NCBI GenBank assembly: GCA_015222065.1
Contig: JADFUQ010000437.1
Span: 1 to 6,134, forward strand
DNA length: 6,134 nucleotides
Source of the DNA: Bacteroidota bacterium
Lineage (GTDB): Bacteria; Bacteroidota; Bacteroidia; Bacteroidales; VadinHA17
Reading direction: 5' to 3'
Position 1 is the stretch's first letter, and each line of letters opens with the position of its first letter. The notes below the pieces were generated by a model. That model searched no databases. It was given only the letters and a program-made list of their open reading frames with translations, and was not told where the DNA came from. Both the position numbers and the translations under genes were made by a program. This document shows positions 1 to 5,296 of the stretch, piece by piece.

Positions 1-522
1 ATTTTTACTTAGCAGATCCAATGCTCTTTTATATTGTGTTTTAGACGTAGATTCCGAGATTTTCAGAAGATCTGCTATCTCCCTGTGTTTATAATTCTCC
101 AGTGCATATAATATTACTATTGTCCTTGCACCTTCCGGTAATTCCTTTATTGCATTGTGCACAATAGCCGGGTCAATCTTTTCTTCAATTACATCATTAT
201 AATCCTCATCGGGCAATCTGTGATTATCTACATCTTCAAAATGTATTCTGTTTTTTCTCAAAAAGGATATACAATTATTGATAACAATTCTTTTTAACCA
301 ACTGCCAAATGCTTCATTTCTTTTCAGCTCATTTAACCTTCCAAATACAGTAATAAATGATTCCTGCAATATATCTTCCGTATCCATTTTGTTATTAAGA
401 AATCTGATAGCAATATTATACATAGCGCCTGAATACCGTCTATAAAGGCTGAACTGAGCTTTAATATCACCCTGTTTGCACCTTTCTATCAATTCTATAT
501 TTAAATCAATGCTTTGATTCAT
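1..522 (-). CDS. ECF-family RNA polymerase sigma factor (3' end off the window)
   Basis: Minus-strand frame open from the ATG at 520-522 to the window edge: 174 residues with no stop seen. ECF factors usually run about 170-190 residues, so only a few C-terminal residues should be missing. Sigma region 2 covers roughly residues 22-90; it contains DTEDILQESF (47-56), the usual core-polymerase-binding and -10-recognition segment, and FGSWLKRIVINNCISFLRKN (72-91). After an acidic linker (about 94-118), region 4 (124-171) begins AIKELPEGAR and carries the helix-turn-helix HREIADLLKISESTSKTQYK, which should read the -35 element. Known of the family: it directs polymerase to stress or envelope-response promoters and is usually held by an anti-sigma factor. 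Any anti-sigma gene would lie downstream, outside this window. Upstream is GAACAGGAT before the ATG, only a weak ribosome site. The metallopeptidase gene lies 222 bp upstream on the same strand. The family call is secure; the regulon is unknown. Confidence 0.95.
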   Translation of the reverse strand, partial: MNQSIDLNIELIERCKQGDIKAQFSLYRRYSGAMYNIAIRFLNNKMDTEDILQESFITVFGRLNELKRNEAFGSWLKRIVINNCISFLRKNRIHFEDVDNHRLPDEDYNDVIEEKIDPAIVHNAIKELPEGARTIVILYALENYKHREIADLLKISESTSKTQYKRALDLLSKN

Positions 523-744
523 ATCCTGTTCAATTTATAGATGCGGAATTTTAAAAATAGTTGGAATAAATTATAAAAAAAAACTAAAAAAACATGGATT
601 TTTTTTAAACCTTTTCACTCCAGGTAGGAAAGCAAGCTTTTAAAATTGTCTGAGGGAGTATTGTTTGGGTATCCTAATTAACGGACCATTAGAATTTTAT
701 TGTGAGAATTAAGTAAATTTTTCAGGTAAGGTTCTAATACTATA

Positions 745-2319
745 CTATCTTAAATCGATTTTTATTATGTTATTATAAATATTAATGTCCCCCTTACTTT
801 CAGCTTCAAACTTAAAATCCTCTCCTGCAAGTTCAATTTTGTCAAAACTCTTTTCAATATCTTTTGTCAAAGATAAAGGAGTATCGTTAATGATTAACTC
901 TGAGAAATTCCGGATAAAAAACACTACTTTTTTCCTTTTCTGTTCCCAATCGTTTTCATCGGATAATGCTTTGTTATGTATCTCTAACACCAGGTTATTG
1001 TTAATCATTGATTTAAGAGAATACAGATTATAGTTGAGACAAAGTATGATTTTGCCATTTTCAACAATCCATTTTCTTGATTTTGTTGATCGAAACCTTA
1101 AAATTCCATTGTTAGGAAGATCGATTTCAACTTGTATTCCTTGCTGTCTGTCAAATTCATCCTTTGCTTTTATATAACTTGAAAAATAATTGTCAATAAG
1201 ATCACTTCCTTGTGCAAGGATCTCTTGATATCGATATTTTACTTTGGCTTTATCAAGGTAAACTTCCTGGTGATCAGCATCCATGTCAAAATATTCATTT
1301 AATAATTGGGCAAAAGAAACATCATATCCTGCTGTTTGGAATTTTTCTTTCCAATTAATATTTAATTCATCCATTATATAACCTAACGTGGCGCCAACCG
1401 GATAAATCCTATTTCGTGGCATGTCTTCCGGTGATACAGAAATACCGGTTAGACGAGCTTCCATATCATCAATCAACAGCTCTGGCATTGATATATTAGC
1501 CATATCTTTTGCAAGATCAGTAAGTAACAGATTACCTGTTTGTTCACAGTTTAGATTTAAGAAACAATCTACCGCTTTCATTTCAACATATCGTGCCGTT
1601 CCTTCATTAATTTCCTGACCTTGTTCATATTTCCTAACGAAATTATCTGAGTGTTCCCAACGGAAAAGCCTGACAGCAACAAACTGTTTTATAAGTTCAA
1701 CTAATTCATTACTATTTCCTGCATGAATTTCTACCATTGCATCTTTAAGGATTTGCATTTCAAGCGAAGCCAGGGCAGTATTTTCTTTATCAAGTATGGG
1801 ATAGTTTTCTTCTCTTGCCCATGGAATTTCACCAAAATATTTCCGCTGGTATTGGTGAAATCCCTCATGAATTGTAGTACTGAACAACATATAAGACGGG
1901 TTATCAAATGAAAAAACCAGGTTGCCCGGCAGGCCCATGGCAAAGGTTGATATTGAATCTATTTGGAAATCGAATTCAAACTGACCAACCAGATCTTTAT
2001 AGGTTCCTTTATGAATTAGAGCTTGTGTTCCCAGATCAGGCCACTCAGGAGGGTATCTTTCGAAATCTTTCACTGTATTCTGTGTATTTATATAAAGAGC
2101 CCATTTGTCGGGTAGGTAAACAATATAAGGCTCTTTTGAAAGATCATAGTTTGGCCATATTTCGTTTGTATAGTTTTTAAACGTGTAATTAATTCCCGAG
2201 ACAATTTTTAATTGGGTCAATTCCTCTTTTGAGAAGTTTGGCTGACTGAATAAACCGGAATTGTGGAATAATAAACCAAATAGGAAAACAGATTGAGGGA
2301 TAGATATAAATTTCTTCAT
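745..2319 (-). CDS. Secreted putative zinc metallopeptidase (HExxH, gluzincin-like), uncharacterised
   Basis: A 524-residue protein. I chose the ATG at 2317-2319 because it starts a classic signal peptide (MKKFISIPQSVFLFGLLFHN, likely cleavage near residues 25-26). The same frame can be extended 36 codons upstream, but that stretch has no signal character. The catalytic candidate is TTIHEGFHQYQ: H151, E152 and H155 match HExxH, where the two histidines bind zinc and the glutamate acts as general base. About 84 residues later NEGTARYVE (238-246) gives a plausible third zinc ligand, E239, as in gluzincins, whose ligand spacing varies. YPVGATLGYIMDEL (306-319) is a further conserved-looking stretch. 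Residues from about 395 look like a beta-rich C-terminal domain (alternating short strands such as GILRFRST and KKVVFFIRN). No membrane anchor, lipobox or clear T9SS sorting domain is visible, so the protein is probably periplasmic or exported. I do not recognise a named peptidase family, and the substrate is unknown. No Shine-Dalgarno sequence precedes the start, which is common in Bacteroidota. Confidence 0.85.
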   Translation of the reverse strand: MKKFISIPQSVFLFGLLFHNSGLFSQPNFSKEELTQLKIVSGINYTFKNYTNEIWPNYDLSKEPYIVYLPDKWALYINTQNTVKDFERYPPEWPDLGTQALIHKGTYKDLVGQFEFDFQIDSISTFAMGLPGNLVFSFDNPSYMLFSTTIHEGFHQYQRKYFGEIPWAREENYPILDKENTALASLEMQILKDAMVEIHAGNSNELVELIKQFVAVRLFRWEHSDNFVRKYEQGQEINEGTARYVEMKAVDCFLNLNCEQTGNLLLTDLAKDMANISMPELLIDDMEARLTGISVSPEDMPRNRIYPVGATLGYIMDELNINWKEKFQTAGYDVSFAQLLNEYFDMDADHQEVYLDKAKVKYRYQEILAQGSDLIDNYFSSYIKAKDEFDRQQGIQVEIDLPNNGILRFRSTKSRKWIVENGKIILCLNYNLYSLKSMINNNLVLEIHNKALSDENDWEQKRKKVVFFIRNFSELIINDTPLSLTKDIEKSFDKIELAGEDFKFEAESKGDINIYNNIIKIDLR

Positions 2320-2825
2320 TGAGAAACAAATTTTGGTCTTGATGACTGTAACTACACTAAGATATTTTAAAGTATGTAGGGAAAATCTATATATATTAAT
2401 GACGATTAGAACCCAATAATATAACAAAAAATCATTCCTATTTGAACTATTTTATTAAAAACTTTTTGGAAAAAAGCCTTAAAAGCAATTTGAAATAAAT
2501 GATGTGTTTTTATCTGGGACGAAATTTAATTTATTTGGATTTTAAACATTATAATAATTTAATAAGTTGAGTTATGCTGTATTTTTTAGGCATTGTTTTT
2601 TGAGGCGGTTTCTCAAATTAAAAAACCACTGAAAAAACGCAGCAAATGAATCGTTTCCTGATTTGATAAAGGGTTTACCTATACTGGTAAGCTCTTTTTT
2701 ATTACAACCTATGTAAATAACTATACAATGAAAACAACCTATTTTATTATATGAGCTTGAGTCTGTTAATATTTTGTCACACACCCTGTTGCTTATTAAA
2801 TGCCAGCAAACTTTTGGATTTGATA

Positions 2826-2833
2826 TATGTTTG
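2826..2833 (+). promoter_or_regulatory. Candidate Bacteroidota -7 element (TATGTTTG) for the lipoprotein gene
   Basis: TATGTTTG matches the Bacteroidota -7 consensus TAnnTTTG at every fixed position and faces the gene starting at 2968. I see no TTG/TTTG -33 element at the usual 17-21 bp spacing, which weakens the call. If it is used, transcription would begin near 2839 and the leader would be about 125-130 nt, with the 2882-2900 palindrome inside it. Confidence 0.35.
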
Positions 2834-2881
2834 ACGTAAATTTATTTACATAAACTAATAACGATTGAAACTATATGAAAA

Positions 2882-2900
2882 ATAAAGGAAATTCCTTTAT
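2882..2900. repeat. Perfect 19-bp odd-centred palindrome, possible operator
   Basis: ATAAAGGAA (2882-2890), one central A (2891), then TTCCTTTAT (2892-2900) form a perfect 9-bp inverted repeat. The one-base centre is too tight for an RNA hairpin of full length, so this is better read as a binding site for a dimeric DNA-binding protein than as a terminator. It lies 67 bp upstream of the lipoprotein start and just downstream of the candidate -7 element. The regulator is unknown, and chance occurrence in AT-rich DNA is possible. Confidence 0.45.
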
Positions 2901-2967
2901 ACAATCGTTGCCCAATTTGATATTTATGAGTTCGAACATTTTATCAACCTGATTAAAACTTAAGAAA

Positions 2968-3495
2968 ATGAAAAAAATAAATTACTCATTGGCAATCCTG
3001 ACAGTTTTAACTTTATTCTTATTGCCTTCATGTCAGGATAAAAAAGCAAAGGAAGATCTGCTAAAATTTCAGCAAACAGAAGCTGCTGAGGCAAGTAACA
3101 TTGAAGTTATAAAACAATTTTACAAATTATTGGACGAACAAAACATGGAAGCATGTAACGATATATTTTCAGCTGAAGGGAAATGCTATATGGGAAGTTC
3201 TGAGGAGTCATTAGTCTTTGAAGACATGATCCCATTTATTCAAATGTATTATTCCGCATTTCCTGATTATCAACACCATATTGAAAACATTTTTGCAGCA
3301 GATGATTATGTAGTTGCTCAGTTAAAATATACTGGGATGCATTCAAGTAAGTTTATGGAGATCGATTCTACTGGAAACAACATTGAATATAAAGGGATAT
3401 TCATTATTAAAATGGCTGATGGGAAGATTATTGAATTATGGGGAATGGAGGATGATTTAACAATGATGACACAACTAGGTCTTGAGTTAAATTAA
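2968..3495 (+). CDS. SnoaL-like (NTF2-fold) lipoprotein, ester cyclase family
   Basis: A 175-residue protein. The N-terminus is a lipoprotein signal: MKK, a hydrophobic core, then LLPSC with the lipidated cysteine at C22, so the mature protein should be membrane-anchored outside the cytoplasm. After a charged tether (residues 23-42) the single domain (about 43-175) has hallmarks of the SnoaL-like/ester cyclase family: a helical start (IEVIKQFYKLLDEQN), FPDYQHHIENIFAADDYVV (98-116), YTGMH (121-125), the STGNNIEYKGIFI strand (134-146), then DGKIIELWGMEDD (151-163) and a TQLGL tail (168-172). Family members have a cone-shaped pocket; some are polyketide cyclases, but many have no known substrate, so no reaction should be assumed. 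The residues after Cys (QDKKAKED) are charged but not a clear match to the acidic lipoprotein export signals described for Bacteroidota, so surface exposure is uncertain. AAGAAA just before the ATG is only weakly ribosome-site-like. The next gene follows after 44 bp on the same strand, so the two may be co-transcribed. Confidence 0.93.
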   Translation: MKKINYSLAILTVLTLFLLPSCQDKKAKEDLLKFQQTEAAEASNIEVIKQFYKLLDEQNMEACNDIFSAEGKCYMGSSEESLVFEDMIPFIQMYYSAFPDYQHHIENIFAADDYVVAQLKYTGMHSSKFMEIDSTGNNIEYKGIFIIKMADGKIIELWGMEDDLTMMTQLGLELN

Positions 3496-3539
3496 AACTA
3501 TTAATAGAATCAGATTTGCTAATTTAAAATTTAAAGCCT

Positions 3540-4466
3540 ATGAAAAGATTAACATTATTATTTGTAACGTTATTATTCTCAATAACAGGAATTTTGGCAC
3601 AAACGCCAAACCAGTTCAAATATCAGGCTGTGTTACGCAATGCAGACGGAACAATAATAGCAGACGAGAACATAACAGTTGATATATCAATTTTACAAGG
3701 CAGTGCATCAGGCACAAGTGTGTTTGATGAACAGCACAGCGTAACAACAACTTCACAAGGAGTGATAAACCTTAACATAGGTTCGGTTTCAGATTTGAGC
3801 GTAGTTGATTGGAACACAGACATTTATTTTATAGAAATATCAGTAAACGGCACAATAATGGGAACCTCACAATTACTATCTGTGCCATATGCACTTTATG
3901 CCGAGAAAACTGGTATATGGATAAAAGACGGTGAAATTATTTATTACAATAACGGCAACGTAGGCATAGGTACCACAACCCCGAACGGGGACTTGCATAT
4001 ATTCGATGATGATGCTTCCTGGCTTGAAATCGAAACAAGTATGGCTACTAAGTGGGCAATATCTGAATTGCGCGCTCCCGGTGGTGTATTACAATTATCC
4101 TTACTGGGCAGCGATGCACCCGGTGCCGGAGCTATAATTGGTAATACGGCAAATATTGACGCTATAGCTGTAAATGGATTAAATATAATAAATGAGGAAA
4201 ACAGCCATATTGCTTTTCTTACAAACGGTTTTGAGCCTTCAGATGAAAAAATGAGAATAACGTCAGAAGGCAACGTCGGCATCGGCAACACAAGCCCAAA
4301 TGAAAAACTTGAAGTGAAAGGAGCAATTAAAATTGGCGATGGTGGTTATTCAGGAATTACCGATGGAGCAACAACACCAGTTCCTGCTGGTGGAGCGGGG
4401 ACAATGATTTTTTTAAATACTCATTTCTATGGTTGGGATGGTAGTGTGTGGCAACAGTTGGATTAA
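3540..4466 (+). CDS. Secreted tail-fibre/adhesin-like protein with GNVGIG repeats
   Basis: A 308-residue protein with a signal peptide (MKRLTLLFVTLLFSITGILAQ, cleavage near residues 20-21). Residues 23-121 form the N-terminal module often seen in secreted Bacteroidota proteins: QFKYQAVLRNADGTII, then TTTSQGVINLNIGSVSD, a strand with YFIEISVNG, and the diagnostic GTSQLLSVPYALYAEK at its end. The rest resembles phage tail-fibre or trimeric adhesin shafts: two copies of a GNVGIG-T-x-P-N-x-x-L repeat (139-152 and 244-257), about 105 residues apart, separated by a less conserved region. The C-terminus (ITDGATTPVPAGGAGTMIFLNTHFYGWDGSVWQQLD split over 273-308) is the usual cap of such proteins. No C-terminal S74 autocleaving chaperone and no recognisable type IX sorting domain are visible, so the export route past the periplasm is unclear. 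The biological role is not known; surface structure or attachment is an inference. The start has no Shine-Dalgarno sequence. Confidence 0.92.
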   Translation: MKRLTLLFVTLLFSITGILAQTPNQFKYQAVLRNADGTIIADENITVDISILQGSASGTSVFDEQHSVTTTSQGVINLNIGSVSDLSVVDWNTDIYFIEISVNGTIMGTSQLLSVPYALYAEKTGIWIKDGEIIYYNNGNVGIGTTTPNGDLHIFDDDASWLEIETSMATKWAISELRAPGGVLQLSLLGSDAPGAGAIIGNTANIDAIAVNGLNIINEENSHIAFLTNGFEPSDEKMRITSEGNVGIGNTSPNEKLEVKGAIKIGDGGYSGITDGATTPVPAGGAGTMIFLNTHFYGWDGSVWQQLD

Positions 4467-4899
4467 GTTTAAAGGACGGCATAGTGCCTTAAAGTGGGTA
4501 AAAAAGATTATAGGGGTATAAAATCAATGATTAGATATTTATTTTAGGAATTGACAACAAAATGACAAAGACCAGTTTCATAGCACTCACTATCGAAAGA
4601 AATCAATTAAATTATATCAGTTTTCAATGAAATTTATAATGAATTCACTTATTCTGCGGCTAAGGTTTGGTGATGAATCCTATTCAAAAAGCAGGATTTA
4701 AGAATTTAATTGATGTCTCTATACCTTTTCCAGGACAAGGGTGGCAGAAAATCTTCCCCATAAACCGAAGCATTATTAACTAAAGTTAAACCATTAAATT
4801 TAGGGAAATGGGGCCTTTTTTGTTTACAAGGCGCAGATTATTAATAGCTTATTAGACAGTCTTCAAAATCGTCAACGTAATCGTCAATCCCAATAAATA
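4467..4899. other. Gene-poor region with short broken frames, possible gene remnant
   Basis: No convincing gene is seen. Just after the fibre-like gene an imperfect hairpin (TTTAAAGG at 4468-4475 against CCTTAAA at 4487-4493, alternatively GGCA/TGCC around 4478-4488) could be a weak terminator, but no T run follows. Several tiny plus-strand frames occur: 22 codons at 4562-4630 (MTKTSFIALTIERNQLNYIS...), and 36 codons at 4673-4783 (MNPIQKAGFKNLIDVS..., preceded by TAAGG at a plausible distance). The latter ends just before a weak terminator-like element: CCATT at 4791-4795, AATGG at 4807-4811, then GGCC and six T at 4816-4821. This arrangement resembles the 3' end of a decayed gene, but I recognise no family. 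Confidence 0.4.
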
Positions 4900-4930
4900 A
4901 ATCCCTGCAAGTTGTTGACTTACAGGGATT
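4900..4930 (-). terminator. Intrinsic terminator of the tRNA-Phe transcript
   Basis: The arms AATCCCTGCAAGT (4900-4912) and ACTTACAGGGATT (4918-4930) pair over 13 positions with a single C/A mismatch around a 5-nt loop. Read on the minus strand the hairpin begins 15 nt after the tRNA 3' end and is followed by ATTTATTTATT, a U-rich tract interrupted by A. The position and strand fit termination of the tRNA-Phe transcript. Confidence 0.8.
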
Positions 4931-4945
4931 CGTGATTTTAAAATG

Positions 4946-5018
4946 TGGTGCCACCTGGAATTGAACCAGGGACACCAGGATTTTCAGTCCTGTGCTCTAC
5001 CAACTGAGCTATGGCACC
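4946..5018 (-). tRNA. tRNA-Phe (anticodon GAA)
   Basis: A 73-nt complete cloverleaf on the minus strand. The acceptor stem GGTGCCA (5012-5018) pairs with TGGCACC (4947-4953), leaving discriminator A at 4946. The D arm is GCTC-AGTTGGTA-GAGC. The anticodon stem CAGGA/TCCTG encloses the loop CTGAAAA, with anticodon GAA at 4983-4985. The variable loop is GTGTC, and the T arm is CCTGG-TTCAATT-CCAGG. The 3' CCA is not encoded, as is usual in Bacteroidota, and must be added by nucleotidyltransferase. The gene stands alone, with a terminator close downstream and a degenerate copy of its own 5' half upstream. It decodes UUC and UUU. Confidence 0.98.
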
Positions 5019-5059
5019 AAATAATATATAAACATTCTACTAATTCTAAGTCTTTACTG

Positions 5060-5087
5060 GTCCTGTGCTCTACTAAGCTATGGCACC
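5060..5087 (-). pseudogene. Truncated duplicate of the 5' half of tRNA-Phe
   Basis: On the plus strand GTCCTGTGCTCTAC (5060-5073) is identical to 4987-5000, and AGCTATGGCACC (5076-5087) is identical to 5007-5018. Between them the intact gene has CAACTG and the copy has only TA, so the D loop has lost four bases. The fragment therefore keeps the 5' acceptor strand, both D-stem strands (one base changed) and the 5' anticodon-stem strand, but has no anticodon, T arm or 3' acceptor strand. It cannot fold as a tRNA. It lies in the same orientation, 69 bp upstream of the matching bases in the real gene. It could be a relic of a tandem duplication, of unequal recombination, or of an element that once used the tRNA gene as an attachment site; the sequence does not decide between these. 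Confidence 0.78.
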
Positions 5088-5129
5088 TCTATTTTCGGAG
5101 TGCAATTATACGGCAAAAATCCCTTATTT

Positions 5130-5159
5130 CAAAAATTTTTTATTGATAATACTACCAAA
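5130..5159 (-). promoter_or_regulatory. Weak candidate promoter for tRNA-Phe
   Basis: On the minus strand TTTG (complement of 5156-5159) is followed after 18 bp by AATTTTTG (complement of 5130-5137), one mismatch from the TAnnTTTG -7 consensus. This is the best promoter-like pair I see upstream of the tRNA. If used, transcription would start near 5123 and the transcript would include the truncated tRNA copy before the real tRNA. The AT-rich setting makes a chance match quite possible. Confidence 0.25.
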
Positions 5160-5260
5160 TTGCTAAACTTTCGATTCATGAAATTCCAACATTCCCGGTA
5201 AAAGATACATTATCGGTAAAAACCATGATCTTTCTATTACCATTTTTCATAAACATATAA

Positions 5261-5268
5261 TATCTTTG
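5261..5268 (+). promoter_or_regulatory. Bacteroidota -7 element (TATCTTTG) for the M16 peptidase gene
   Basis: TATCTTTG, followed by C, is a perfect TAnnTTTG match 28 bp before the ATG of the M16 peptidase. Transcription would begin about 5 nt downstream, giving a short leader that still contains the AAAGGA ribosome site at 5287-5292. No clear TTG is seen at the -33 position; a T run at 5243-5247 is nearest. The element overlaps a 10-bp palindrome, CTTTGCAAAG (5264-5273), which might be an operator or coincidence. Confidence 0.5.
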
Positions 5269-5296
5269 CAAAGTGATAAAGTGAAGAAAGGACTCA

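Larger units (their letters stand above)
2320..2967. other. 648-bp divergent intergenic region without a convincing gene
   Basis: This AT-rich gap separates the minus-strand metallopeptidase gene from the plus-strand lipoprotein gene, so it should hold both promoters. It contains a TAnnTTTG match at 2826-2833 and a 19-bp palindrome at 2882-2900, both listed separately. A 70-codon minus-strand open frame spans 2572-2784, but it has no recognisable domain, no start signal and low-complexity AT-rich coding. The plus strand of the same stretch has only short broken frames. A small hairpin (TTACC at 2675-2679, GGTAA at 2686-2690) followed by a T run at 2695-2700 could be a weak terminator, but no intact plus-strand gene precedes it. 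The middle of the gap may hold decayed coding sequence; I cannot identify its origin. Confidence 0.6.

Noticed and set aside
629..640. A palindrome AAAGC-AA-GCTTT between the metallopeptidase and sigma factor genes.
   Set aside because: It is short, has a 2-base centre and sits in AT-rich DNA, so chance is a sufficient explanation; no promoter-like element is seen beside it.
785..2180. Several plus-strand frames of 62-90 codons opposite the metallopeptidase gene.
   Set aside because: They are shadows of the long minus-strand coding frame, with no recognisable domains or start signals.
2320..2427. A 36-codon upstream extension of the metallopeptidase frame to an ATG at 2425-2427.
   Set aside because: The extension would bury a good signal peptide (MKKFISIPQSV...) inside the protein, and it has no ribosome site or domain of its own; the ATG at 2317-2319 is the more natural start.
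2675..2700. A plus-strand terminator (TTACC/GGTAA stem followed by a T run).
   Set aside because: The stem is only 5 bp and AT-rich, and no intact plus-strand gene lies upstream, so it is not listed as a terminator.
3623..4291. Minus-strand frames of 66 and 115 codons opposite the fibre-like gene.
   Set aside because: The opposite strand encodes a recognisable secreted protein along the whole interval; these frames show no domain and arise from its composition.
5060..5087. A second functional tRNA gene upstream of tRNA-Phe.
   Set aside because: The copy lacks the anticodon, T arm and 3' acceptor strand and has a shortened D loop, so it cannot fold as a tRNA.
4943..5146. A 67-codon plus-strand frame starting MWCHLELNQGHQDFQ.
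   Set aside because: It is the antisense reading of tRNA-Phe and its truncated copy; the LELNQG...ALPTEL pattern is a familiar false protein from tRNA genes. Its internal repetition (ELWH and KLWH) simply reflects the tRNA duplication.
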